Origin: Yes71-27 sp040758635
Lineage (GTDB): Bacteria; Bacillota; Desulfotomaculia; Desulfotomaculales; Ammonificaceae
Length of the DNA: 31,839 nucleotides
Direction: 5' to 3'
Assembly (NCBI GenBank): GCA_040758635.1
Contig: JBFLVI010000028.1
Location: forward strand, 1 to 31,839
In this document: positions 24,211 to 31,828 of the stretch, piece by piece
How positions within the stretch are numbered: the stretch's first letter is position 1
How the letters are laid out: each line of letters starts with the position of its first letter
Notes under the pieces: model-generated
Told to the model about the DNA's origin: nothing
Seen by the model: only the letters and a program-made list of their open reading frames with translations
Databases searched by the model: none
Program-made: the position numbers and the translations under genes

Positions 24211-24618
24211 ATGAAAATACTCAGAGTCAAAGATATTGACCGCTGCATCGGCTGCTACTCCTGCATGCTTGCCTGCGCGCGCGTCGTTTTCAAGAGCCAT
24301 TCCGTTGTGAAGAGCGCCGTCCTGGTGCGTACGCGCGGCGGCCTGCAAAGCAAGTGGGGTGCCGATATCTGCCGGGGCTGTCCCGACGCCCCGTGTGCCG
24401 AACCCTGTCCTACGGGGGCACTCAGGCCCCGCCCCGGCGGAGGCGTCATTTTTAAACGGGACAAGTGCTCCCAATGCGGCGCCTGTGTCGATGCCTGTAT
24501 CGTCCGGGTGATCCGGCTGGACGAAGAAGGATTTCCGATCGTCTGTATCCAGTGCGGCAGCTGTGCGCGGTTCTGCCCGCAGGATGTCCTGGTGATGGAG
24601 GAGCGAGAAAGTGTTTGA
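24211..24618 (+). CDS. AOR-associated polyferredoxin (electron-transfer subunit)
   Basis: A 135-aa protein with four cysteine groups for four [4Fe-4S] clusters: CIGCYSCMLAC (from residue 12), CRGCPDAPCAEPCP, CSQCGACVDAC and CIQCGSCARFCP. This is the pattern of the small FeS subunit encoded before aldehyde ferredoxin oxidoreductases. GGGGA precedes the ATG. The stop codon overlaps the AOR gene, so the two are coupled and most likely form a complex that passes electrons from aldehyde or acid interconversion to ferredoxin or other carriers in the cytoplasm. Confidence 0.93.
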   Translation: MKILRVKDIDRCIGCYSCMLACARVVFKSHSVVKSAVLVRTRGGLQSKWGADICRGCPDAPCAEPCPTGALRPRPGGGVIFKRDKCSQCGACVDACIVRVIRLDEEGFPIVCIQCGSCARFCPQDVLVMEERESV

Positions 24619-26362
24619 AAGCGATTCCCTGCGCGTCCTGAACGTTGACCTGACGGACGGCACCTTTTCGGTCGCCGAGCGGCTAGACCTGAAACCGCTT
24701 TTGGGCGGGGTCGGCGCCGCAGCCAGCCTGATGCTGGAGAACGCCGCCTGGGACAAAGACCCGCTCGACCCGGCACAGCCGGTCATTTTTGCCGTCGGAC
24801 CGCTTTCGGGCATTTTCCCGCTGGCCACTAAAGTAGCGGCGGTGTTTCGCTCGCCGCTTACCGGCGAGTGGGGCGAAAGCTACGCCGGGATGCGGGCGGC
24901 GCTGACCCTGCGCTTTGCGGGCTACGACGCGGTGGTCATAAGAGGGCGGGCGGCCCGGCCGACCTATCTCCGGATCGACCGGGACGGTGTTCTTTTCCAG
25001 GACGCCAGGGGCCTGTGGGGCCTGGACGTGGAAGAAACCGGCCGGCTGCTGCGGGAGTTCGAACCCGGCCGGGGCCACCGGAGCGCGTGGCGGATAGGAC
25101 CGGCGGGCGAGAACCTGGTTTGCTTCGCCGGGCTGAACGTGGACACCTTCCGGCATTTCGGCCGCCTGGGACTCGGCGCGGTTTTCGGGAGCAAGAACCT
25201 GAAGGCGGTGGTGGTGGACGGAACGAAGAGCTACCCGATCCGCGACTCCAAGGCCTATAACGCCGCCTACCAAGCCATCTACCGCGAAGTGGTCGGTACG
25301 CCGGCCCTGGCCAAGTACCACCAGGTCGGCACGGCGGAGAATATTATGCGGCTCGACAATACGGGCAGCCTGCCCACGCTTAACCTGCAGTCGGGCCGGT
25401 TTGCCGCCGCCCGGGAGATCAGCGGGGAGACCTTCGGCGAGACTTCGCTCACCCGGATTCTTTCGTGCACCGGCTGTCCCGTAGGGTGCATCCACGTCGG
25501 GATTTACCGGCGGCGCCACCCCGAGGGTTTCGGGTATATCTCCACCACGCTGGCTTATGACTACGAGCCGATTTACGCGGTGGGCCCGATGCTGGGATTA
25601 GACTCGACCGCGAAGGTTTACGCCCTCCTGGAGGCAGTGGAGGCCCTCGGCCTGGACGTCATTTCCACGGGCGTGGCGCTGGCTTGGGCGACGGAAGCCC
25701 TGGCGCGGGGCATTGTCACCGAGAAAGAAACCCTGGTGCCGCTGCGCTTCGGCGAGGAGACGGGTTACGTCGCGGCGGCGCACCATCTCGCCTCCCCGCC
25801 GAACGAGTTCTACCGCGATTTGGGAAAGGGGCTGTCCTTCGCCGCGTCCCGCTACGGCGGCGAGGACTACGCCCTGGTCCTCGGGGGACACGAGATGGCG
25901 GGGTACCATACCGGCTACGGCTTCCTGCTCGGGCACAGCGTCGGAGCGCGCCACTCGCACCTCTGCAACGCCGGTTACGCGTTCGACCAGAAGCACGGCG
26001 CCGGCTTCGCCGACGCGGAACTGGTCGAGTACCTGATCGGCGAGGAGGAGTGGCGCAACGTGTTGAACTCGCTCGTCGTCTGCCTCTTTGCCCGCGGGGT
26101 CTACACTCCGGAAGTCACCGCCCGGGCGCTTAACTCCATCGGTCTGACTCTGTCGCCGGAAGAGCTGAAGAATTTGGGGCGGGAAGTTTTCCGCTTGAAG
26201 TGGGAGGTGAAACGGCGCTTCGGGTACAGCCTGGAGAGCGTCCGGATTCCGAAGCGCTATTTCGAGACTCCTTCGGGAAGCGGCCAGCTGGAGCCCGAGC
26301 GCTTCCGGCGGCTGCTCGAGCTCTACCGGAAGCGCTTTGCGGCCGAGTTGGGAAATGCCTGA
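24611..26362 (+). CDS. Tungsten-type aldehyde ferredoxin oxidoreductase
   Basis: A 583-aa enzyme of the AOR family, which uses a tungsto- or molybdo-bispterin cofactor to oxidise aldehydes to acids or reduce acids with ferredoxin. The AOR N-terminal domain shows LRVLNVDLTDGTFSV, FAVGPLSGIFPLATKV and RFAGYDAVVIRGRA. The [4Fe-4S] ligands are C286, C289 and C293 (SCTGCPVGCIH), with the fourth at C491 (LVVCLFARG). The DSTAKVYALLEAVEALGLDV segment follows the family pattern. The start is GTG, with GGAGG nine bases upstream, and it overlaps the ferredoxin gene by eight bases. Substrate cannot be told from sequence. No pterin synthesis gene lies next to it in the window. Confidence 0.94.
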   Translation: MFESDSLRVLNVDLTDGTFSVAERLDLKPLLGGVGAAASLMLENAAWDKDPLDPAQPVIFAVGPLSGIFPLATKVAAVFRSPLTGEWGESYAGMRAALTLRFAGYDAVVIRGRAARPTYLRIDRDGVLFQDARGLWGLDVEETGRLLREFEPGRGHRSAWRIGPAGENLVCFAGLNVDTFRHFGRLGLGAVFGSKNLKAVVVDGTKSYPIRDSKAYNAAYQAIYREVVGTPALAKYHQVGTAENIMRLDNTGSLPTLNLQSGRFAAAREISGETFGETSLTRILSCTGCPVGCIHVGIYRRRHPEGFGYISTTLAYDYEPIYAVGPMLGLDSTAKVYALLEAVEALGLDVISTGVALAWATEALARGIVTEKETLVPLRFGEETGYVAAAHHLASPPNEFYRDLGKGLSFAASRYGGEDYALVLGGHEMAGYHTGYGFLLGHSVGARHSHLCNAGYAFDQKHGAGFADAELVEYLIGEEEWRNVLNSLVVCLFARGVYTPEVTARALNSIGLTLSPEELKNLGREVFRLKWEVKRRFGYSLESVRIPKRYFETPSGSGQLEPERFRRLLELYRKRFAAELGNA

Positions 26363-26469
26363 ATAGCGCCAACCGGTTGGTGCTGAGTTCCGCACGCCTA
26401 AAACAGGACCGAATGCATTAATCAAATAAGCTGGTGCGGGGCACCCTAAGTCAAGAGGTGAAACCGGTC

Positions 26470-27066
26470 ATGCGCGATACAATTGTCCTGGGTTTAGTTG
26501 GCGGGTTGATAGGAAATGCTGCGAAGGATCTCTCCAATTTTCTGATCTACCGGGCGGGCAAGACCGAACTGCTTTACGGACACTATGCAGCATCAATGAT
26601 TTCCGCACCGGAAGAGGTGCGTGAAAAAGGTCATTTCGTAGCTGGACAAGTGGTAGATATGGTGATTGGAGCGATATTAGGTGTTCCTATAGTCTTGTTG
26701 TTCAAGAAAACGGGAAAAGACAATCATTTGCTTAAGGGAGCGGGGTTGGGCTTGCTGTTATGGGAGGCTTTATATGCTGTGGGACCTAATCTCGGGATCT
26801 TGTCTGTAAAACCCCATATGGCAAAAACTCATTTTTCTGCGTTATGGAACAACCTTCTTTACGGTGTCACAACGGCGCAAGCGATTGTTTCGCTTGCCGA
26901 CCCCGGGCTGTTTCCCGGCCAGCAGCGGCGGAGGGGGTTTTTTCCTTCCGTATCTCGCTCCCGGAAGCGCATTCTTTTGTCCGGGAAACGCACCGTATCA
27001 GAAACTTCGAGCTTTGAAACCCCTGTAAAACAGCGGAATTGGACCCCAACGCAGATTCGGCCTTGA
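26470..27066 (+). CDS. Membrane protein of unknown function
   Basis: About 198 aa. The first part (MRDTIVLGLVGGLIGNAAKD, LYGHYAASMI, VVDMVIGAILGVPIVLLF) has three to four membrane segments and reads like a small family I have seen in Peptococcaceae, where the protein ends soon after IVSLADPGLFPG. Here the frame continues for about 45 more basic residues through a GC-rich stretch and a T-run, which may be read-through of a lost stop codon. AGGTG lies ten bases before the ATG at 26470; a frame-open start at 26434 is less likely. The first 400 bases are richer in A and T than the neighbours, which suggests a different origin. Confidence 0.6.
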   Translation: MRDTIVLGLVGGLIGNAAKDLSNFLIYRAGKTELLYGHYAASMISAPEEVREKGHFVAGQVVDMVIGAILGVPIVLLFKKTGKDNHLLKGAGLGLLLWEALYAVGPNLGILSVKPHMAKTHFSALWNNLLYGVTTAQAIVSLADPGLFPGQQRRRGFFPSVSRSRKRILLSGKRTVSETSSFETPVKQRNWTPTQIRP

Positions 27067-27080
27067 CAAACGGCGGTTAC

Positions 27081-27941
27081 CTAAGATTGCTTTTTCTTGT
27101 CTTTCAGTAAGTTTCGCAGCACTTTTAGGTTTTCCACGTCCTCTTTCATATCCGGGCCTTTCGGGGTTTCCAGCACCATCGGCAGCTTCCGGAAACGGGG
27201 GTCGTTCAGCAGGAGGCGAAAGGCCTCGAGACCGAGCCTGCCTTTCCCGATGTGCTCGTGCCGGTCAACGCGACTGCCCAGGCTGCCCCGGGAGTCGTTC
27301 AGGTGGACTGCTTTGAGGCGGTCGATCCCGATGATTTTATTGAAGGCTTCGAAAGTTGCGGCAAAGGCCTCCGGCGTCCGGATGTCGTAGCCGGCGGCGA
27401 AGGTGTGGCAGGTGTCGTAGCACACGCCGAGCCGCTCCGGTTGGGCGCAGTTTTCAATCAGCCAGGCCAGGTGTTCGAAGCGGTGTCCCAGGGTTGCACC
27501 CTGGCCCGCAGTGGTTTCGAGCAGGATCATCACCCCGGAATCTTCGGTCCGCTTGAGGATCTCGTCGAGCGCCGCCCGGATCCGGTCGAGCCCTTCTTCC
27601 TCGTCCGCGCCGGCCCCCGGGTGGGTCACCAGGTAGGGGAGTTCCAGGGCGGCGCACCGTTCCATTTCCTCGATGAAGCTTGCGGTTGACTTGGCCCAGA
27701 GGTCGTCGTCGGACGCGCCGAGGTTGATCAGGTAAGAGGTATGCGCGAATACGGGACTGATGCCGCTTTCCTCCCGGGCGCGCTTGAAGCGCGATATTTC
27801 TTCGGCGGTGAGCGGCCTGACCCGCCACTGGCGGGCGCTTTTGGTGAAGATCTGGACGGTCTCGCAGCCGATGCTTTTTCCGCGCCAGATCGCCTGGTCC
27901 ACGCCGCCGGCGATGGACATGTGGGCGCCGAGTAGGGGCAT
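27081..27941 (-). CDS. nfo: Endonuclease IV (AP endonuclease)
   Basis: A 286-aa TIM-barrel AP endonuclease that cuts 5' of abasic sites in base-excision repair, using three metal ions. Metal ligands are visible: H67 (VFAHTSY), H107 (LVTHPGA), E142 (LLETTAGQG), D176 and H179 (CYDTCHTFAAGYD), H213 (VHLNDS), D226 and H228 (RVDRHEHIGKG) and E258 (VLETPKG). The N-terminus PLLGAHMSIAGG is canonical. GAGAGGTG precedes the ATG. It is read in the same direction as the EndoIII-like glycosylase upstream, about 90 bases apart, so the two repair enzymes may work in sequence. The stop lies close to the convergent membrane-protein gene. Confidence 0.96.
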   Translation of the reverse strand: MPLLGAHMSIAGGVDQAIWRGKSIGCETVQIFTKSARQWRVRPLTAEEISRFKRAREESGISPVFAHTSYLINLGASDDDLWAKSTASFIEEMERCAALELPYLVTHPGAGADEEEGLDRIRAALDEILKRTEDSGVMILLETTAGQGATLGHRFEHLAWLIENCAQPERLGVCYDTCHTFAAGYDIRTPEAFAATFEAFNKIIGIDRLKAVHLNDSRGSLGSRVDRHEHIGKGRLGLEAFRLLLNDPRFRKLPMVLETPKGPDMKEDVENLKVLRNLLKDKKKQS

Positions 27942-27967
27942 AGTATCACCTCTCAGGTATAAAATTC

Positions 27968-28006
27968 AGGGTCCAGAATCAGAATTCAGAATTCAGGAGC
28001 CAGGAA
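27968..28006. repeat. AGAATTCAGAATTCAG intergenic repeat
   Basis: GTCCAGAATC AGAATTCAG AATTCAGGAGCCAGGA contains three imperfect copies of the unit AGAATTC/CAGAATC. From memory, similar AATTCAG/CCAGGA strings occur between genes in many Firmicutes and Chloroflexi genomes. No spacer structure, no coding. Confidence 0.55.
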
Positions 28007-28032
28007 GCATTAAGCTTTTTGGACGTTTCTTT

Positions 28033-28719
28033 TCAGGTCTTGCTTTTGGCTATCCTAATGTCTGCCTGCGTGGCTGCTTTGCAAAAGGATAAAACCGGGC
28101 AGGTCCTGCACTGCGGCGCCCGCTTCAGGCAAACGTGGTGTCCGAGGGCGTCAAGCTGGGCGTGGTACTCGTTGAAGAGTTCCGTTTCGTGCGGGAGGTG
28201 CCGCATGAAAAACGCCTGCATCTCGGCGTACCGCGCCCGTTCGGGAAAGACTCCCAGCCGGTGAAAGATGCGGTGGGTGTAGGCGTCGATTACGAAAATG
28301 GGTTTCTCCGCCGCGTAAAGAATAATGCAGTCGGCAGTCTCCGGCCCGATGCCGCGGATTGCCAGCAGCCGTTCGCGCAAAGGCCCGGTTTCCTGCGCCA
28401 GGAAAAGGGACAGATTTCCACCGAACTCCTCGACCAGCACCCGGCAAAAATCCTTGAGCTTCTGCGCTTTCTGGAAGTGATAACGTGCCGGGCGCAGGAC
28501 TGCCGCGAGTTCTTCCTCCGGTGCTTCGAGGAGCCGCTCCGCTTCGAGCCAGCCCCGGTCCTTGAGGTTGGCGATGGCCTGGGCCGCACCCTTCCAGGCG
28601 ACGTTCTGGGTGAGGATGGCGCCGACGATCATTTCAAACGGCGTCTCGGCCGGCCACCAGTGCCGGGGGCCGAAATGGTCGTAGAGCCGCTGGTAGATCT
28701 CGAGCAACAGTTCCCGCAT
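28033..28719 (-). CDS. EndoIII-like HhH-GPD DNA glycosylase
   Basis: About 228 aa. The helix-hairpin-helix is AIRGIGPETADCI, followed by the catalytic aspartate in FVIDAYTHRIFHRLG, and a C-terminal [4Fe-4S] site of the form C-x6-C-x2-C-x5-C (VCLKRAPQCRTCPVLSFC). In true EndoIII a lysine stands where this protein has Glu in GPETAD. The lack of that Lys points to a monofunctional glycosylase, like MagIII or MutY-type enzymes, that needs a separate AP endonuclease; the neighbouring nfo would supply it. The likely start is the ATG at 28719; a TTG six bases upstream is also open. Confidence 0.88.
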   Translation of the reverse strand: MRELLLEIYQRLYDHFGPRHWWPAETPFEMIVGAILTQNVAWKGAAQAIANLKDRGWLEAERLLEAPEEELAAVLRPARYHFQKAQKLKDFCRVLVEEFGGNLSLFLAQETGPLRERLLAIRGIGPETADCIILYAAEKPIFVIDAYTHRIFHRLGVFPERARYAEMQAFFMRHLPHETELFNEYHAQLDALGHHVCLKRAPQCRTCPVLSFCKAATQADIRIAKSKT

Positions 28720-28742
28720 TTCCAAAGTACCGTGCGGCGGGT

Positions 28743-29381
28743 TCAGGCTTCCTCCAATTTTGCTGCTGCGGCAGCCGCTAATTTGCCCACCGTAGTCTCG
28801 ATCATCTGCCCGTTTATGTATATTTTAACGCTCCCGGCATCGTCCGCAAGCGCTTTCAGGTCCGCAACGGCTTCCGCCGCGCCGATTTCTCCCAGAGCCC
28901 AGGCCGCGTGTCCCCGCACCGCCGGGTCCGCGCTCCGCAGCAGGGGGAGGATTTCCGGCACCGCTTCCCGCACCAGGTCGGGCCTGATGCTCCCGATCCG
29001 GCCGAAGGCCCAGGCCACACCCGCCTGCAGGTAAGGCTCGTCCAGAACGTTCATCAGAATCAGCGCGTTTTCCCCGAAAACCTCCGGTGCGCGGGCGACG
29101 GCTTCGCCAACGGCGGGCGCCACGAACCGCCCGCTCGTTCCCGACTCGTCGTTGAGCGCCCAGAAGAGCCAGCGCATCCGGTCCCGGCACAGCTCCTCTT
29201 CTATGCCGGCCAGCGCGGCGACGGCGCGGCCAAACCCTTCCACGGCCCGCCACGCCAGGTCCTCTTCCGGCAGGTAAAGCGCCCGGATAAGCCCGCCCAG
29301 AACCCGCGGGTTGACCCGGGCTTCGGCTTCGAGCCGCCGCCAGTCCCCTGTGCGCAGGATGGATTCGATTTCCGTTTTCAT
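28743..29381 (-). CDS. DVU0298-family HEAT-repeat protein
   Basis: A 212-aa helical protein with HEAT-like repeats: LGGLIRALYLPEEDLAWRAV, EGFGRAVAALAG, VLDEPYLQAGVAWAFGRIGS and ADPAVRGHAAWALGEIGAAE, where the spacing of Trp, Ala and Gly is clear. I recall the name DVU0298 for this family; its role is not known. The C-terminus (VKIYINGQMIETTVGKLAAA) is not repeat-like and may be a binding tail. The ATG lies in a block also found upstream of a broken second copy at 30952-31347. It follows the EndoIII gene closely on the same strand. Confidence 0.75.
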   Translation of the reverse strand: MKTEIESILRTGDWRRLEAEARVNPRVLGGLIRALYLPEEDLAWRAVEGFGRAVAALAGIEEELCRDRMRWLFWALNDESGTSGRFVAPAVGEAVARAPEVFGENALILMNVLDEPYLQAGVAWAFGRIGSIRPDLVREAVPEILPLLRSADPAVRGHAAWALGEIGAAEAVADLKALADDAGSVKIYINGQMIETTVGKLAAAAAAKLEEA

Positions 29382-29653
29382 ACTGTTTAAATTCGCGGCC
29401 CGGCGGCAGAACCCTCTTTAGCTGAAGATTTCTTTGAGGCGTTCCAAACAACAACGCCGGCCGGTGTTTGAAGGTCTGCGAATTGCTCCCGGCCAAACCG
29501 CGGAAAAGCAGGGTGGCCCCACCGGCTGTGCCCCAACCAGGCGGCGGCCACCCGGTCCGGGCGTCCCGGTTTGCCTGCGACACCGTAAGTCAGCAGTTTC
29601 GTGCCCCGTGGGAAGCCTTAACGAGAACCGGACGGTGTGTTATGATTTGATTA

Positions 29654-30955
29654 TTGGGGGTTGGAAAATTGACCGTGAGACAGGTTACCCTGGAGGATGT
29701 GGCGACCGGCAACGGAAAAAAGCCGTATTTCAGGCTCCGCATGCTGGCGGCGCTGCAGCACCGCAACTACCGCCTTTACTGGACGGGCCAGTGCGTTTCC
29801 TTTATCGGCACCTGGATGCAGAACGTGGCGCAGGCTTGGCTGGTCCTGGAGTTGACCCGCTCCGCGTTCCTGCTCGGGCTGGTAGGCGCGGCGCAGTTTG
29901 CGCCGATTCTGCTGTTCACGCTTTTCGGCGGGGCGATTGCCGACCGGGTGCCCAAGCGGAGCCTGATTATCACCACCCAGGCGGGGATGATGATCCTGGC
30001 CCTGGCGCTGGGCCTGCTCGTGCTCACGGAGGCGGTGCGCTACTGGCACGTGCTGGTTTTCGCCGCGCTGATGGGCACGCTTAACGCCGTTGACATGCCG
30101 GCGCGCCAGTCCTTCATTATCGAACTGGTCGGTAAGCAGGACCTGATGAACGGGATCGCCCTGCACTCTTCGCTGTTCAACGCGGCCCGGGTGGTCGGCC
30201 CGGCGCTGGGCGGGCTCGTGATCGCCCGCTTCGGCTTGGCCGCTTGCTTCCTGGTGAACGCTGTCAGCTTCGTGGCCGTGCTGGTACAGCTCTTCCGCGT
30301 CCGGGTGCCCGGCCGGCGCCCGGCGCGAAGCGGCCGGGTATTGGGGGAAGTGCTGGAGGGTCTCCGGTACGTACGCCGGACCCCAGCCATTTTCATGCCC
30401 GTGCTGCTGCTGGCTGTAGTGAGCGTTTTTGCCATCAACTTCAACGTCCTGGTGCCGGTACTCGCGCGGGAAACACTGCGGCAGGGCGCGGAAGGCCTGG
30501 GCTTTTTGCTGGCCGCCAACGGCGTCGGCGCGCTGTCCGGGGCGCTGACGCTGGCCTGGCTGAGCCACGGCGGCCCCCGCCGGGTGTTGCTGCTCCGCGG
30601 TGCCGTCTGCCTCTGCCTGGCCGAGTTGGGGCTTGCGCTCTTCCAGTCGTACTACCTGGCGATGGTCTTGCTGGCAGCCGCCGGCTGGTCCATGATCATC
30701 TTCGCTGCCACCGTGAACAGCATAATGCAACTGGCGGCCGACGACCGCTTCCGCGGGCGGGTGATGAGCGTTTTCACGCTGGTCTTCATGGGTATGGTGC
30801 CGGTCGGCAACCTGATCAGCGGCTCGCTGGCCCACCTCTGGGGCGCCCCGGCAGCCTTTGGGACGGGAGCCACCGTCGCCCTGCTCTTCACCTGCGGCCT
30901 GGCCTTCCGGTGGCGGGCGCGGGAAAAGGCACAGGCCCGGGCTGTCGGGGCCTGA
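29654..30955 (+). CDS. MFS exporter (EntS/MFS_3-like)
   Basis: Up to 433 aa with about twelve membrane helices. It shows the MFS_3 pattern: HRNYRLYWTGQCVSFIGTWM, the loop-2-3 motif GGAIADRVPKRSLI, then GPALGGLVIARFG and FRGRVMSVFTLVFMGMVPVG near the C-terminus. Members export siderophores or drugs. The start is uncertain: TTG at 29654, TTG at 29669, GTG at 29675 and ATG at 29741 (MLAALQHRNYRLYW) are all in frame, and no strong ribosome site decides. The stop codon lies inside the remnant of the second DVU0298 copy. The 250 bases upstream hold no gene I can support. Confidence 0.88.
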   Translation: MGVGKLTVRQVTLEDVATGNGKKPYFRLRMLAALQHRNYRLYWTGQCVSFIGTWMQNVAQAWLVLELTRSAFLLGLVGAAQFAPILLFTLFGGAIADRVPKRSLIITTQAGMMILALALGLLVLTEAVRYWHVLVFAALMGTLNAVDMPARQSFIIELVGKQDLMNGIALHSSLFNAARVVGPALGGLVIARFGLAACFLVNAVSFVAVLVQLFRVRVPGRRPARSGRVLGEVLEGLRYVRRTPAIFMPVLLLAVVSVFAINFNVLVPVLARETLRQGAEGLGFLLAANGVGALSGALTLAWLSHGGPRRVLLLRGAVCLCLAELGLALFQSYYLAMVLLAAAGWSMIIFAATVNSIMQLAADDRFRGRVMSVFTLVFMGMVPVGNLISGSLAHLWGAPAAFGTGATVALLFTCGLAFRWRAREKAQARAVGA

Positions 30956-31347
30956 CGCTCCCGGTCCACCCGAAGGCCCAGTCTACGCCCGCCTGAAGAT
31001 AGGGCTCGTGAAGGACGTTCAGCAGGATCAGCGTGGTCTCGCCGAAAACTGCTGGTGCGCGGCCAACGGCTTCGCCGACGGCGGGGACGGCAAACCGCCC
31101 GCTGGTCTCCGACTCGTCGTACAGCGCCCAAAAAACGCCGCATCCTATCCTGGCAAAACTCTTCGTAAACGCCGGCAAGCACCGCCACTGCGCGGCCGAA
31201 CCCTTCCGCCGCTCGCCAGGCCACAAGCTTGTCATAACGGTAAAGAGCCCGGATCAAGCAGGCCAAAACGCGTGGCTTGGCGCGTGTCAGAGCCGCCAGC
31301 CTGTCCCGGTTTGCCGCCCGCAACAGGGGTATGATCTTTTCTTTCAT
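30952..31347 (-). pseudogene. Truncated, frameshifted second copy of the DVU0298-family gene
   Basis: The first part from ATG 31347 reads MKEKIIPLLRAANRDRLAAL and LVAWRAAEGFGRAVAVLAG, parallel to the intact copy at 28743. At a run of six T's (31130-31135 on the plus strand as A's) the frame shifts, and the other frame continues FWALYDESETSGRF, then AVGEAVGRAPAVFGE and LHEPYLQAGVDWAFGWTGS, again matching the intact copy. With five T's the two frames join. The homology stops at SVRPRQ, where the MFS gene ends, so the C-terminal third is missing. Confidence 0.8.
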
Positions 31348-31567
31348 ACCGTTTTAATTCGCGAGCGAGCAGGAGAACCCGTTTAAAGTTTTTGGGAATT
31401 CTTTCGGAGAGGAAGGTCCGAAAAAGAAGCAAGGCCGGGCAAATCATTCCTAAAGCGCGGAGGCTACAACTGCAATTAATTAGGCAGGAAAATTGGTAAC
31501 GATTGGCGAATCAAAAATCGTTTAGGATGTTTGGGAATTTATCCGGGTATGGGTGGGCGAAGTGTGA
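31348..31567. other. No gene seen between the DVU0298 remnant and the PLD remnant
   Basis: About 220 bases, less GC-rich than the rest. The left 35 bases match the upstream flank of the intact DVU0298 gene. I find no open frame, terminator or clear promoter in the rest. Confidence 0.6.
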
Positions 31568-31732
31568 ATGAAACTGAAAATTATAGATAACGTATCTGAA
31601 AAAGTGGTATCAGTCCTATCGCCGATTGTCGAGCAATCCAACGACATTAGAATTGCAGTTGCTTTCGTATCGCGCAGCGGGTTGGCTGCGATTGATGTTC
31701 CTATTAAAAAGACAGAGTTGTGTCCATTATGA
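31568..31732 (+). pseudogene. N-terminal remnant of a PLD-like domain protein
   Basis: A 54-codon frame: MKLKIIDNVSEKVVSVL, then EQSNDIRIAVAFVSRSGLAAI. This is the start of phospholipase-D-like domains in helicase and restriction-type proteins (KxxIAVAFxSxSGL). The frame ends just inside what looks like the left end of an IS256-type element, so the rest of the gene is separated or lost. Confidence 0.55.
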
Positions 31733-31771
31733 TGGTGTAAAATTGGTGAGGGCTTGAAGCAGGAGAGCCAC

Positions 31772-31825
31772 CCCTCCCTCTGGTAGATAAGAAACAACAC
31801 AAATCTCAACCACCAGGAGGGAGAA
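31772..31825 (+). promoter_or_regulatory. Hairpin hiding the IS256-type transposase ribosome site
   Basis: CTCCCTC-TGGT near 31776-31786 pairs with ACCA-(G)-GAGGGAG near 31812-31823, eleven pairs with one bulged G. The 3' arm contains the AGGAGGG Shine-Dalgarno. Same idea as in the first IS of this window. Confidence 0.5.
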
Positions 31826-31828
31826 AGG

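Noticed and set aside
26369..26380. Perfect palindrome CCAACCGGTTGG after the AOR stop codon
   Set aside because: It could be a weak hairpin, but no T-run follows and there is no promoter next to it.
29651..30835. Long antisense frame (394 codons) opposite the MFS gene
   Set aside because: It is a shadow of GC-rich third positions: the protein is full of Gln, His, Arg and Pro with no family likeness, while the sense frame is a clear transporter.
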